In this document: piece after piece, positions 33,442 to 41,189 of the stretch
How the letters are laid out: each line of letters opens with the position of its first letter
Position numbering within the stretch: the first letter of the stretch is position 1
NCBI GenBank assembly: GCA_934130405.1
Contig: CAKOXX010000009.1
Location: 1-50,451, forward strand
Length of the DNA: 50,451 nucleotides
Direction: 5' to 3'
Source: an uncultured Bacilli bacterium
GTDB lineage: Bacteria > Bacillota_I > Bacilli_A > RF39 > UBA660
Notes under the pieces: generated by a model
What the model saw: the letters and a program-made list of their open reading frames with translations, nothing else
Told to the model about the DNA's origin: nothing
Databases searched by the model: none
Position numbers and translations under genes: made by a program

Positions 33442-36400
33442 ATGAAAAAAAATTCTTTTTTGGGTGGAGCCCTTATTTCAACAATAGGTATAATATTAGT
33501 TAAAATATTAGGAGTTATTTATGTTATTCCCTTTAATGCCTTAATCGGTGAAAAAGGGGGAGCTTTATATGGATATAGTTATAATATTTATGCCATATTT
33601 TTATCTATGTCTTCGGCTGGTTTTCCTTTTGCCGTTAGTAAATTAACTAGTGAATATTTGGCTCTTGGTAACAAAAAAGAAGTATCAAAAGTATATAAAA
33701 TATCCAAATCGATAATATTTTTACTATCATTCGTTATGTTTATTTTGTTATTTACACTAGCAGAACCTATCGCTAAAACTATTGCTGTTTCAGGTACTGG
33801 TGGTAATACAGTTGCTGATATAGTTTATGTATTAAGAATCGTTTCCTTTGCTATACTAATTGTTCCTTTCTTAAGTGTTACTAGAGGTTTCTTACAAGGA
33901 CACAAAATAATTACACCAGGAAGTATTTCTCAAGTAATAGAACAGCTAGTTAGAGTTATTATTATTATCGGAGGTTGTTATTTAGCACTTAATGTCTTTC
34001 ATATTGGTCTTACAAGAGCAGTTGGTATCTCTGTTCTAGCAGCATCTATCGGTGGTTTAGTTTCTCTTTTATATCTACAGGTTAAATTACATAAATCAAA
34101 TTTATTAGAAAAAAAAGTAACTGTAAAAAAAGATGAAAATACTAAGAAGATTATTAAAAGATTATTCTTCTATGCCATTCCATATGTAGTTATAAGTTTA
34201 ATAAGTAATCTATATGAAGTTACAGATATGATAATTGTACAAAGAGTAATGTCTGACGTTCTTCACGCTTCAGCAACCTTAACTGAATCAATATCAAGTG
34301 TCTTTACTGTTTGGGGCGGAAAATTTAACGGTATCATTCTAGCACTTATTATGGGACTTAATATGTCATTAACTCCTAACCTAGTAGAAGGTTTCACTAA
34401 AGGTGATATTAAAGATGTTACTAGTAAAATAAATAAATCTTTAGAGTTAATTTTATTTATCATTGTACCATTAACACTATTCATCTCCGCATTTTCAGGA
34501 CCCCTTTGGACAATGTTTTATGGTAAAAGTTTTTTAGGAACTGATATTTATAATTATTTCGTATTCTACGCTTTATTTGGTGGTATATTTACTGTTATAG
34601 TTAATATCTTACAAAGTCTAAGTAAATATAAAGAAGTTATTGTAAGTATTTTAATCGGACTAGTATTTAACTTAATATTTGATGCACCTTTCATTATTCT
34701 ATGGGATAAATTAGGTCTTGTTGCAGCTGATGGTGCAGTTGTTTGTGGTTTAATTGGTTATACTTTATCAATCACTTATTCACTAGTATGTTTAAATAAA
34801 AGATATAAGATTAGCTTCAATGAATTATTTACTACCTTAAAAGAATTCATTATTCCTTGGCTTACTTTCTTCATTATCTTACTTTTAACTGTTAATATAG
34901 TACCAACTAATCTAAGTAATAGATTAATTCAAATTCCTATTTTAGCAGGGTCAGGAATAGTTTGTTTTAGTATTTATCTTTTAGTTTGTTATCGTACTGG
35001 AATATTAAAAAAGATAATTTCTGATGATAAGTCATCAAAAAATAGAAATAGTAAACTAAATCCAAAAGCACTAGCAAAAAAACTTCTAAAAAAAAAATTA
35101 AGTAAAATTAGTTATGATAATGAAGATAGTGAAAAATATTCAAAAGCTTTAAAAGACTTAGTAGAAAATAAACCTGAACTAAAAAATGAAAAAATCACAA
35201 TGATAAAAAATAATTCTAATAAGCAATTTGACCCATACGTAGAAAAAGTTTTATATGGCTATGATTTAGTAAACTTTGAACTTAATAAATATGGCGATGA
35301 TGAAGTAGAAAATATTTATCATGAAACCTTATGTAGTGGTGATGCTATCAAATACAAAGCATTTCCTTCTTGTGTTAATAATATGGTGCTAACTTCACTT
35401 TCTAGTAATTTAAATATCTACCCATCAACAGTTGGATCATCACGTGCCAGACAAGATTTAGTTGATTATCTAATAAGAGAAGGATTTCCAAGTAAAAAAA
35501 ATGAATACTGTGATGCTATCAATGTTCATAATGTTGCTTTTTGTGGTTCTACTACTCAAGCCTTCTACATGTTATTAAAAACAATTGCTAGACCAGGTGA
35601 TGTAATGATAGTACCTACTCCAACTTACGGAATATTTGCTGCTATTGCAGAAAATCAAGGTGTTCACATTGAAACAATTCCATTGCGTTATGAAAATAAT
35701 TACTTAATCGACCCTAAAGAACTAAATACTAAAATTATATCTATTAATAAAAAATTGAAAAAGAGTAAGGAATATGCTTATACACCAAAGGTAGTACTTT
35801 ACTTGAATGTTAATCCACATAACCCAATCGGCAATGTTATGAGTGAAGATGATATTGAATTAATTAAAGAGCTAAGTGATGTTTGCTTAGAAAATGGTGT
35901 ATTTATAGTAGATGATTTAATTTATCGTGATTTATGTTATGACCGAAAAAAACTAGCATACCCTATCGCTTCGATTCCTAAATATTTTAATAATACCATT
36001 TCACTATTTGGGATTTCCAAAAGTTATGGACTTGCTTCTTTAAGAGCTGGTTTCATCGTAATGCCTACTCCAATATTCTGGGGCTTTGCTACACAAGTAT
36101 TTGATTTTATGGACTCAATGTGTGTTACCCAAGTAAACGCAGTAAGAGGAGCATTCAACGGTAGTAATAAAAGATATAAAGATTACGATAGATACTTCAA
36201 TAAATTAATACCAGAATATCTTTATAGATTAGATTTAGTAAATGTCCTAATCAATGGTATTGATATTATTAACGACAAGAAAACAAGAAGAAAAATTATT
36301 AAAGATATTGAAAATTATTCTAGTAATAAAGAAATAGTTAATAAACTATTAAAAGGAATAGATGGTGTAAAAATAAGTGATAAAACTTTCCCCAAATCTG

Positions 36401-36651
36401 GCTTCTTCGTTATAGTAGATTTCACTAGTTTCAAAGGAAAATACTATAAAGGAAAACAAATAAAAACCGAATATGACTTATTAAAAGCAATGTATAACAG
36501 TGGTAAAGTAAAATATTTAATGGGAGAAAACTTTATGTGGTCTAATGAAGAAGAATTTGTAGCAAGAGTTAACTTTTCGATAAGTAAAAATGCTCTTATT
36601 CATAACTTCTATCAAATTAGTAAATTAGCTGAGGTATTAAAAGATGAGTAA
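33442..36651 (+). CDS. Fusion of a MurJ/SpoVB-type lipid flippase and a fold-type I PLP aminotransferase
   Basis: A single 1069-aa open frame. Residues 1-515 carry about fourteen hydrophobic segments with MATE/MOP-superfamily features (N-terminal GALISTIGIILVKILGVIYVIP; G, P and R near TRGFLQGHK), as in polysaccharide or lipid-II flippases. A Lys-rich linker (about 516-595) leads to a complete class I/II aminotransferase (about 596-1069): NPHNPIG (791-797), DDLIYRD (824-830) and SKSYGLASLRAGF, with K860 as the PLP Schiff-base lysine and R868 as a phosphate ligand. Both halves look intact. GGGAGA precedes the ATG. It overlaps the ATP-grasp gene by 8 nt. The aminotransferase half would be cytoplasmic, tethered to the flippase. 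I know no characterised protein of this architecture; the substrate is unknown. Confidence 0.88.
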   Translation: MKKNSFLGGALISTIGIILVKILGVIYVIPFNALIGEKGGALYGYSYNIYAIFLSMSSAGFPFAVSKLTSEYLALGNKKEVSKVYKISKSIIFLLSFVMFILLFTLAEPIAKTIAVSGTGGNTVADIVYVLRIVSFAILIVPFLSVTRGFLQGHKIITPGSISQVIEQLVRVIIIIGGCYLALNVFHIGLTRAVGISVLAASIGGLVSLLYLQVKLHKSNLLEKKVTVKKDENTKKIIKRLFFYAIPYVVISLISNLYEVTDMIIVQRVMSDVLHASATLTESISSVFTVWGGKFNGIILALIMGLNMSLTPNLVEGFTKGDIKDVTSKINKSLELILFIIVPLTLFISAFSGPLWTMFYGKSFLGTDIYNYFVFYALFGGIFTVIVNILQSLSKYKEVIVSILIGLVFNLIFDAPFIILWDKLGLVAADGAVVCGLIGYTLSITYSLVCLNKRYKISFNELFTTLKEFIIPWLTFFIILLLTVNIVPTNLSNRLIQIPILAGSGIVCFSIYLLVCYRTGILKKIISDDKSSKNRNSKLNPKALAKKLLKKKLSKISYDNEDSEKYSKALKDLVENKPELKNEKITMIKNNSNKQFDPYVEKVLYGYDLVNFELNKYGDDEVENIYHETLCSGDAIKYKAFPSCVNNMVLTSLSSNLNIYPSTVGSSRARQDLVDYLIREGFPSKKNEYCDAINVHNVAFCGSTTQAFYMLLKTIARPGDVMIVPTPTYGIFAAIAENQGVHIETIPLRYENNYLIDPKELNTKIISINKKLKKSKEYAYTPKVVLYLNVNPHNPIGNVMSEDDIELIKELSDVCLENGVFIVDDLIYRDLCYDRKKLAYPIASIPKYFNNTISLFGISKSYGLASLRAGFIVMPTPIFWGFATQVFDFMDSMCVTQVNAVRGAFNGSNKRYKDYDRYFNKLIPEYLYRLDLVNVLINGIDIINDKKTRRKIIKDIENYSSNKEIVNKLLKGIDGVKISDKTFPKSGFFVIVDFTSFKGKYYKGKQIKTEYDLLKAMYNSGKVKYLMGENFMWSNEEEFVARVNFSISKNALIHNFYQISKLAEVLKDE

Positions 36652-37540
36652 GTTACGAAGGAAAATATACAAGTTAAGAATAAAGTTATTATATTTAAGT
36701 AACAATATAAAATACTTATTTACTAGAGGAAAAAAAGTAAATATTGTGTCTTCTAGTAAATATAAGAATAAAATAAAAGAAGATTTAATTCTCCAAAAAT
36801 ATCTATTAAAAGAAGGTTATCATACGAAGATAATCTCTTTTGAAGATGATTATCAAGAAAGTGATTTAAATATAATTAGGTCAGTATGGGGTTATCATCA
36901 CGATGTTGAAAGATTTTTAAAATTTATTAATAATAACAAAACTATAAACAATAAAGATTTAATCATTAATAATATAGATAAAAAGAAACAATATCAAATA
37001 CTTAAAGAAAATGACATCAGTACAATAGATACAATATTCTTAGATAATATTAAGGAATATAAATATAATGGAGAAAAGATTGTTATTAAACCAGTTATTT
37101 CAGCATCAGGAGATAATACTTTTATTATCAATAATGTTAATGATTTAGAAAACGTTAAAAATCTAAATAACATTATGATTCAACCATTTATTGATGGTGT
37201 TAATGATGGAGAAATCTCTGTTATTGTTATAGATAAAAAAATCAAATATGGTATTAAGAGATTCCCTGGAGTATTTACTAAATATAAAAAAGAAGAATAT
37301 ATATCTATTAATAACTTAGATAAAGATATTATTGATACTGTCAACAATATAATACTAATCAAAGAATATAAAGAAGCCGTCTTCATGCGAATTGATTTTA
37401 TTTTTGATAACAATTGTTACAAAGTAATGGAAGTAGAACTAGTTGATCCTAATTTATTTATTGAAACTATTAACGATTCAAGCCTAAAAGACGAAGTTTA
37501 CAAATCATTCGTAAAAGCCATAAAAACCAGACAAAATTGA
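36644..37540 (+). CDS. ATP-grasp ligase
   Basis: 298 aa. The N-terminal part ends with the motif IIRSVWGYHHDVERFL (about 77-92), similar to the IRSxWDY motif of the ATP-grasp family that includes the cycloserine-pathway ligase DcsG. The ATP-binding core has VIKPVISASGDNTF (about 147-160), MIQPFIDGV, a Mg-binding MRIDFIF and VMEVELVDPNLF near the end. These enzymes join a carboxylate to an amine or close a ring via an acyl phosphate. The start lies inside the last codons of the flippase-aminotransferase gene (ATGAGTAA overlap), so the two are translationally coupled and should act on one pathway. The product is unknown. Confidence 0.85.
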   Translation: MSKLRRKIYKLRIKLLYLSNNIKYLFTRGKKVNIVSSSKYKNKIKEDLILQKYLLKEGYHTKIISFEDDYQESDLNIIRSVWGYHHDVERFLKFINNNKTINNKDLIINNIDKKKQYQILKENDISTIDTIFLDNIKEYKYNGEKIVIKPVISASGDNTFIINNVNDLENVKNLNNIMIQPFIDGVNDGEISVIVIDKKIKYGIKRFPGVFTKYKKEEYISINNLDKDIIDTVNNIILIKEYKEAVFMRIDFIFDNNCYKVMEVELVDPNLFIETINDSSLKDEVYKSFVKAIKTRQN

Positions 37541-37551
37541 TGTCTGGTTTT
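37523..37551 (+). terminator. Intrinsic terminator of the flippase/ATP-grasp operon
   Basis: AAAACCAGACA pairs with TGTCTGGTTTT around AAATTGA. It overlaps the TGA stop codon. Confidence 0.75.
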
Positions 37552-37560
37552 ATAATTAGT

Positions 37561-37598
37561 AAAGTTATTTCGCAAATGAGAAATAACTTTCATTTTTT
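37561..37598 (+). terminator. Second intrinsic terminator
   Basis: AAAGTTATTTC pairs with GAAATAACTTT around GCAAATGA, followed by CATTTTTT. A tandem backup terminator, ten bases after the first. Confidence 0.7.
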
Positions 37599-37635
37599 AT
37601 AGAATTATTTCGTTACAAAGCAAAAGGATTTAGAA

Positions 37636-38091
37636 CTACTTATCAGTAGAACCAAATCCTCCATTTCTAATTCCTTCAGCAACATCATTATCAACTGTTA
37701 AATACTTTTCAAAGACAGCTTGACCGATAACGTCACCTTTCTTAACATTAAGTTCTTTATCACTGCAGTTAAAGAAGGCAAAGTAAATATGTCCATCATT
37801 ATTTTCATTTCCATAGTAGTCAGAATCAACTAGCCCTACACTATTAGCAAGAATAAAGCCTTTCTTTGGACCACTACTTCTATTAAGTAATAAAATACAT
37901 TCATCATCCATACAATAAGCTTTTAGTCCAGTTGGTACTAAAGTAGGTTTAATACCTTTTTCAAATACTGGAATAGTAATATCTTCTGCTGCTTCTATAT
38001 CATATCCTGCAGCATGTTTTGTTCCTCTTACTGGTAAATGAATATCTTTATCTTCATATCCTTTAACCACTTCAAATCCTCTTGTTTTCAT
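37636..38091 (-). CDS. dut: dUTP diphosphatase-like protein
   Basis: 151 aa with the trimeric dUTPase fold. It hydrolyses dUTP to dUMP and pyrophosphate, keeping uracil out of DNA and feeding dTMP synthesis. Family motifs in order: HAAGYDIEAAED (motif 1 with the catalytic-site Asp), LLLNRSSGPKKG (motif 2, S/R contacts), GLVDSDYYGN (motif 3, uracil pocket), KKGDVIGQAVF (motif 4) and a glycine-rich C-terminal GGFGSTDK arm (motif 5). ATG 38091 with AGGAGA is preferred to the upstream in-frame 38118. It follows nrdG closely, so deoxynucleotide synthesis and clean-up are in one operon. Confidence 0.9.
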   Translation of the reverse strand: MKTRGFEVVKGYEDKDIHLPVRGTKHAAGYDIEAAEDITIPVFEKGIKPTLVPTGLKAYCMDDECILLLNRSSGPKKGFILANSVGLVDSDYYGNENNDGHIYFAFFNCSDKELNVKKGDVIGQAVFEKYLTVDNDVAEGIRNGGFGSTDK

Positions 38092-38099
38092 AAAATCTC

Positions 38100-38684
38100 C
38101 TATCCATTCAAAGAACACTGGAATAGCGTTCTTGGTTCTTCAAATACTTTACCAACATTACTATTATCTATATATAAAATTGGTTTTCCTGTTCTTAAAC
38201 TTTCTTTTACATCAAGAATTCTTTGATTACTACTTCCGACATAATGTAATCTGTCATCATGAAGTTTAATCATAAACTCGCCATCTAACAAAATATCTAA
38301 ACAATTAATAATTTCTTCTAAATCTTTATCAGTTTTTTTCTGTTCCATTAATTGTTCCCAAGTATAACCAGTATAACACCAAATAGTCTTCCGACGATAG
38401 TTATTGTTACTTCTAATTCTAGTAACTAACTCTCTAATAGTTTTTCTATTACCTGGAAATAGTGGATCCCCTCCAGAAAGGGTAATACCACTACACCAAT
38501 CTTGATTTAATTCTTTAAAAATTTCTTTAACAGTCGTCTCATCAAACTCTACCCCATCATCAGGATCCCAAGTAATCGTATTATGACAACCTGGACATTT
38601 ATGTGAACAACCACTAACCCATAATACTACACGTAACCCTTCGCCATTTAACATATCTGCTTTTGTTATATTATGATATCTCAT
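38100..38684 (-). CDS. nrdG: Anaerobic ribonucleoside-triphosphate reductase activating protein
   Basis: 194 aa radical-SAM enzyme that installs the glycyl radical on NrdD. The cluster motif is CSHKCPGC (C26, C30, C33), the CxxxCxxC of radical SAM proteins. Later features include the SAM-binding glycine-rich TLSGGDPLFPGN and WCYTGYTWEQL. AAAGGAAGAG precedes the start. The ATG lies one base after the nrdD stop, so it is coupled to NrdD. SAM cleavage requires a reduced 4Fe-4S cluster, which fits an anaerobe. Confidence 0.96.
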   Translation of the reverse strand: MRYHNITKADMLNGEGLRVVLWVSGCSHKCPGCHNTITWDPDDGVEFDETTVKEIFKELNQDWCSGITLSGGDPLFPGNRKTIRELVTRIRSNNNYRRKTIWCYTGYTWEQLMEQKKTDKDLEEIINCLDILLDGEFMIKLHDDRLHYVGSSNQRILDVKESLRTGKPILYIDNSNVGKVFEEPRTLFQCSLNG

Positions 38685-38685
38685 T

Positions 38686-40887
38686 TTACATACTCTTCCT
38701 TTCTGAAATCTCTACCATTTTAGCATGATTAAGTCTTGTATCACCATGTACTCTTGAGTATGATAAATAACCATTCATACGGTCAATCTTTGTAAGGTCA
38801 CTACTGCCACATTTTGGGCAAACATCCATATCTAATTCTTCATGACCACACTCATTACAGTAAGAAAGTGACAAGTTAACCCCTTCATAGAAACCTTTTT
38901 CCATCGCACGTTCAACATAGGTTTCCATTGCTTTCTTATTATAATTTAAATTATAACGAACATACTGAATTCTACCACCTTTGAATAGCTCCCAGAATCT
39001 TCCCTCTAAATCTTGTTTTTGAATACCATTAATATCTTCCCAAACAGCACAGTGGAAACTATTGGAAACATATTCACGATCAGATACACCTTTTACAATA
39101 CCATATTTCTTTCTAAATTGTTCTACTTGTGTACCACATAAACTCTCAGCTGGTGTACCATAAATAGCATATAAAATTCCATCTTCTTTTTTAAATTCTG
39201 CTGTTTTATCATTTATATATTTCATAACTTCAAGAGCAAACTTTCCATCTTCTACCAAACTCTTTCCATTATATAATTCTTGTAATTCATTTAAAGCAGT
39301 AATTCCAAAAGAAGCAGTTGAAGATTTTAATAATGGTTCTATTGGTTCATTAGGTTTTAAATGTCCACCATAAAAACCGCCTTCACAATAAGCAAGTGGA
39401 TTAGTAGAAGCCTTCTTCTTAGCTAAATAATTATAAGTACGAATATGAATCTTACGAATCATTTCTAGATAATAATCTAAAACATCATAGAATTTTTTCT
39501 GTTCTTCACGAGCTTTTGCTAAAATCATTGGTAAGTTTAAAGAAATAGCACCAATATTAAATCTTCCAATAAACACCGGTACATCTTCATCATCAGCAGG
39601 TTCCATACCACCTCTTTCATACCAAGGTGATAAGAAAGCACGACAACCCATAGGACTAATAATCTTTCCATATTTTTTAAACATAGAAGGAACATAACCT
39701 TCACCAGTTAATGATAAGTAATCTGGATACATTGTTTTACTACTACACTCTAAAGCATCCATAAATAAGTAATGCATCTTACCATTTTTACCATGAAGAG
39801 CTTTATCATATAAGAAAACTAATTTTGGGAATAAAGTTGGTTTTCTATATCCTGGTTTACCTTGTCCTTTTTGGTGAGTTTTTAAGATTACTTGGCTAAT
39901 CATTTGGCCGAATTTATCTTGTTCATGTCCAAAAGTAAAAGTTACAAATGGATAATCACCACGAGATGAACCAACACTATTTAGTTTATATTCAATTCCT
40001 TGATAACCTTGTTCACATTCACGTCTTGTCTTACGCCAAGCATAATCTTCCGCTTTAGCAGTCGTCTTAGCATTAGTTATTTCCATATATTCTTCATAAT
40101 ATTTATTATAACTTTTCTTAGCATATTGTTTTAAAATTGTATCTACTTCTGGAACAGTAAAACCACCATATTGCATAGCAGCCGTATTTATAATAACGTC
40201 ACCCATAACATCAAAAGCAGTATCAAGAGTTTTTGGTTCATTATACCATAAATTACCCATTTCAAAACCATTACTCATAACAGCGCCAACATCACATAAA
40301 CAGCAATTCATTGTATCACGTCTAGCACTCATATCATGAACATAAATATAACCATCATCACAAGCTTCAATTTCTGCTTTAGTTAAGAAAAACTTTTTAT
40401 ATAATTCTTTATTTAAATTTCCATATACTAAACTTCTTTGTGTTGATACTAAAGCACTATCTGTATTAGAGTTTTCTTTATCACCAATATAATTAATAGC
40501 TTGGGCTTTCTTATAAACTTTATCTAAGATATGAACAAAATCATTCTTATAATTACGATATTCACGATAACTCTTAGCTACTAAAGGATTAACTTGTTCC
40601 AAAGCTGCTTCTACACAATTATGAATTTGACTAACTTCAGCATCACTAGTTTGATTTTTTAATAAATCAATTACGATATTAACTACTTCATCCTTAGCTT
40701 CATCAGTTAAATCAACCATTACTCTTTCAGCACTTTTTTCAATAGCAGCACGAATTTTTTCACCATCAAATGGTTGTTTCGTACCATTTTTCTTTATTAT
40801 GTTAATAGAAGGATTTTCATATCTACTTTTCTTTTCAACTACTTCCTTCTCTTTACTTTTTTTCTTTACATCTTTAGTTTTAACCAT
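38686..40887 (-). CDS. nrdD: Anaerobic (class III) ribonucleoside-triphosphate reductase
   Basis: 733 aa enzyme reducing NTPs to dNTPs with a glycyl radical. An N-terminal ATP-cone (about 28-115, INIIKKNGTKQPFDGEKIRAAIEKS) gives allosteric control. The catalytic barrel includes MNCCLCDVGAVMSNGFEMG with the thiyl-radical cysteine region. The C-terminus has a four-cysteine zinc site (CNECGHEELDMDVCPKCG, about 680-697) and the glycyl-radical motif RMNGYLS (about 706-712). GGGAGTGTAATT precedes ATG 40887. Its leader and first codons resemble those of the divergent 41190 gene, suggesting an old duplication. Confidence 0.96.
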   Translation of the reverse strand: MVKTKDVKKKSKEKEVVEKKSRYENPSINIIKKNGTKQPFDGEKIRAAIEKSAERVMVDLTDEAKDEVVNIVIDLLKNQTSDAEVSQIHNCVEAALEQVNPLVAKSYREYRNYKNDFVHILDKVYKKAQAINYIGDKENSNTDSALVSTQRSLVYGNLNKELYKKFFLTKAEIEACDDGYIYVHDMSARRDTMNCCLCDVGAVMSNGFEMGNLWYNEPKTLDTAFDVMGDVIINTAAMQYGGFTVPEVDTILKQYAKKSYNKYYEEYMEITNAKTTAKAEDYAWRKTRRECEQGYQGIEYKLNSVGSSRGDYPFVTFTFGHEQDKFGQMISQVILKTHQKGQGKPGYRKPTLFPKLVFLYDKALHGKNGKMHYLFMDALECSSKTMYPDYLSLTGEGYVPSMFKKYGKIISPMGCRAFLSPWYERGGMEPADDEDVPVFIGRFNIGAISLNLPMILAKAREEQKKFYDVLDYYLEMIRKIHIRTYNYLAKKKASTNPLAYCEGGFYGGHLKPNEPIEPLLKSSTASFGITALNELQELYNGKSLVEDGKFALEVMKYINDKTAEFKKEDGILYAIYGTPAESLCGTQVEQFRKKYGIVKGVSDREYVSNSFHCAVWEDINGIQKQDLEGRFWELFKGGRIQYVRYNLNYNKKAMETYVERAMEKGFYEGVNLSLSYCNECGHEELDMDVCPKCGSSDLTKIDRMNGYLSYSRVHGDTRLNHAKMVEISERKSM

Positions 40888-40925
40888 AATTACACTCCCT
40901 ATGTTTTTTCTTTATGAACAACTTG

Positions 40926-40955
40926 ATTATACATATCTTTTTTAGTAAAAAGCAA
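40926..40955 (-). promoter_or_regulatory. nrdD-nrdG-dut promoter
   Basis: Minus strand TTGCTT (40950-40955), 18-nt spacer, perfect TATAAT (40926-40931). The roughly 300-base region between the divergent nrd genes holds this promoter and the one at 41130; I could not assign an NrdR box with confidence. Confidence 0.55.
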
Positions 40956-41129
40956 TACTTTTTGTAGTTTTTATTATTTATTATTTTTTAGCTTTACAAA
41001 AAAAGTTTCTAAAAAAACATAATATGTCTTTTAAGCATATTTTTACTTTTATCCTTTATTTATAAGGATAAAACAATATTTTTAACTAAATGCTAACTTA
41101 TGTTTTTTTTAGTCATTTTTTAAGAAATG

Positions 41130-41158
41130 TTGATTTTAAAGGTATTTATCAGTATAAT
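41130..41158 (+). promoter_or_regulatory. Promoter of the NrdD-like gene
   Basis: TTGATT (41130-41135), 17-nt spacer, perfect TATAAT (41153-41158), 31 nt before the start codon. Confidence 0.7.
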
Positions 41159-41189
41159 TAATATAGAAAAAGGGAGTGTAAATTAATAT

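Noticed and set aside
40888..41189. NrdR box between the divergent nrd genes
   Set aside because: Several AT-rich half-matches occur, but none is a convincing pair of NrdR sites at the promoters.
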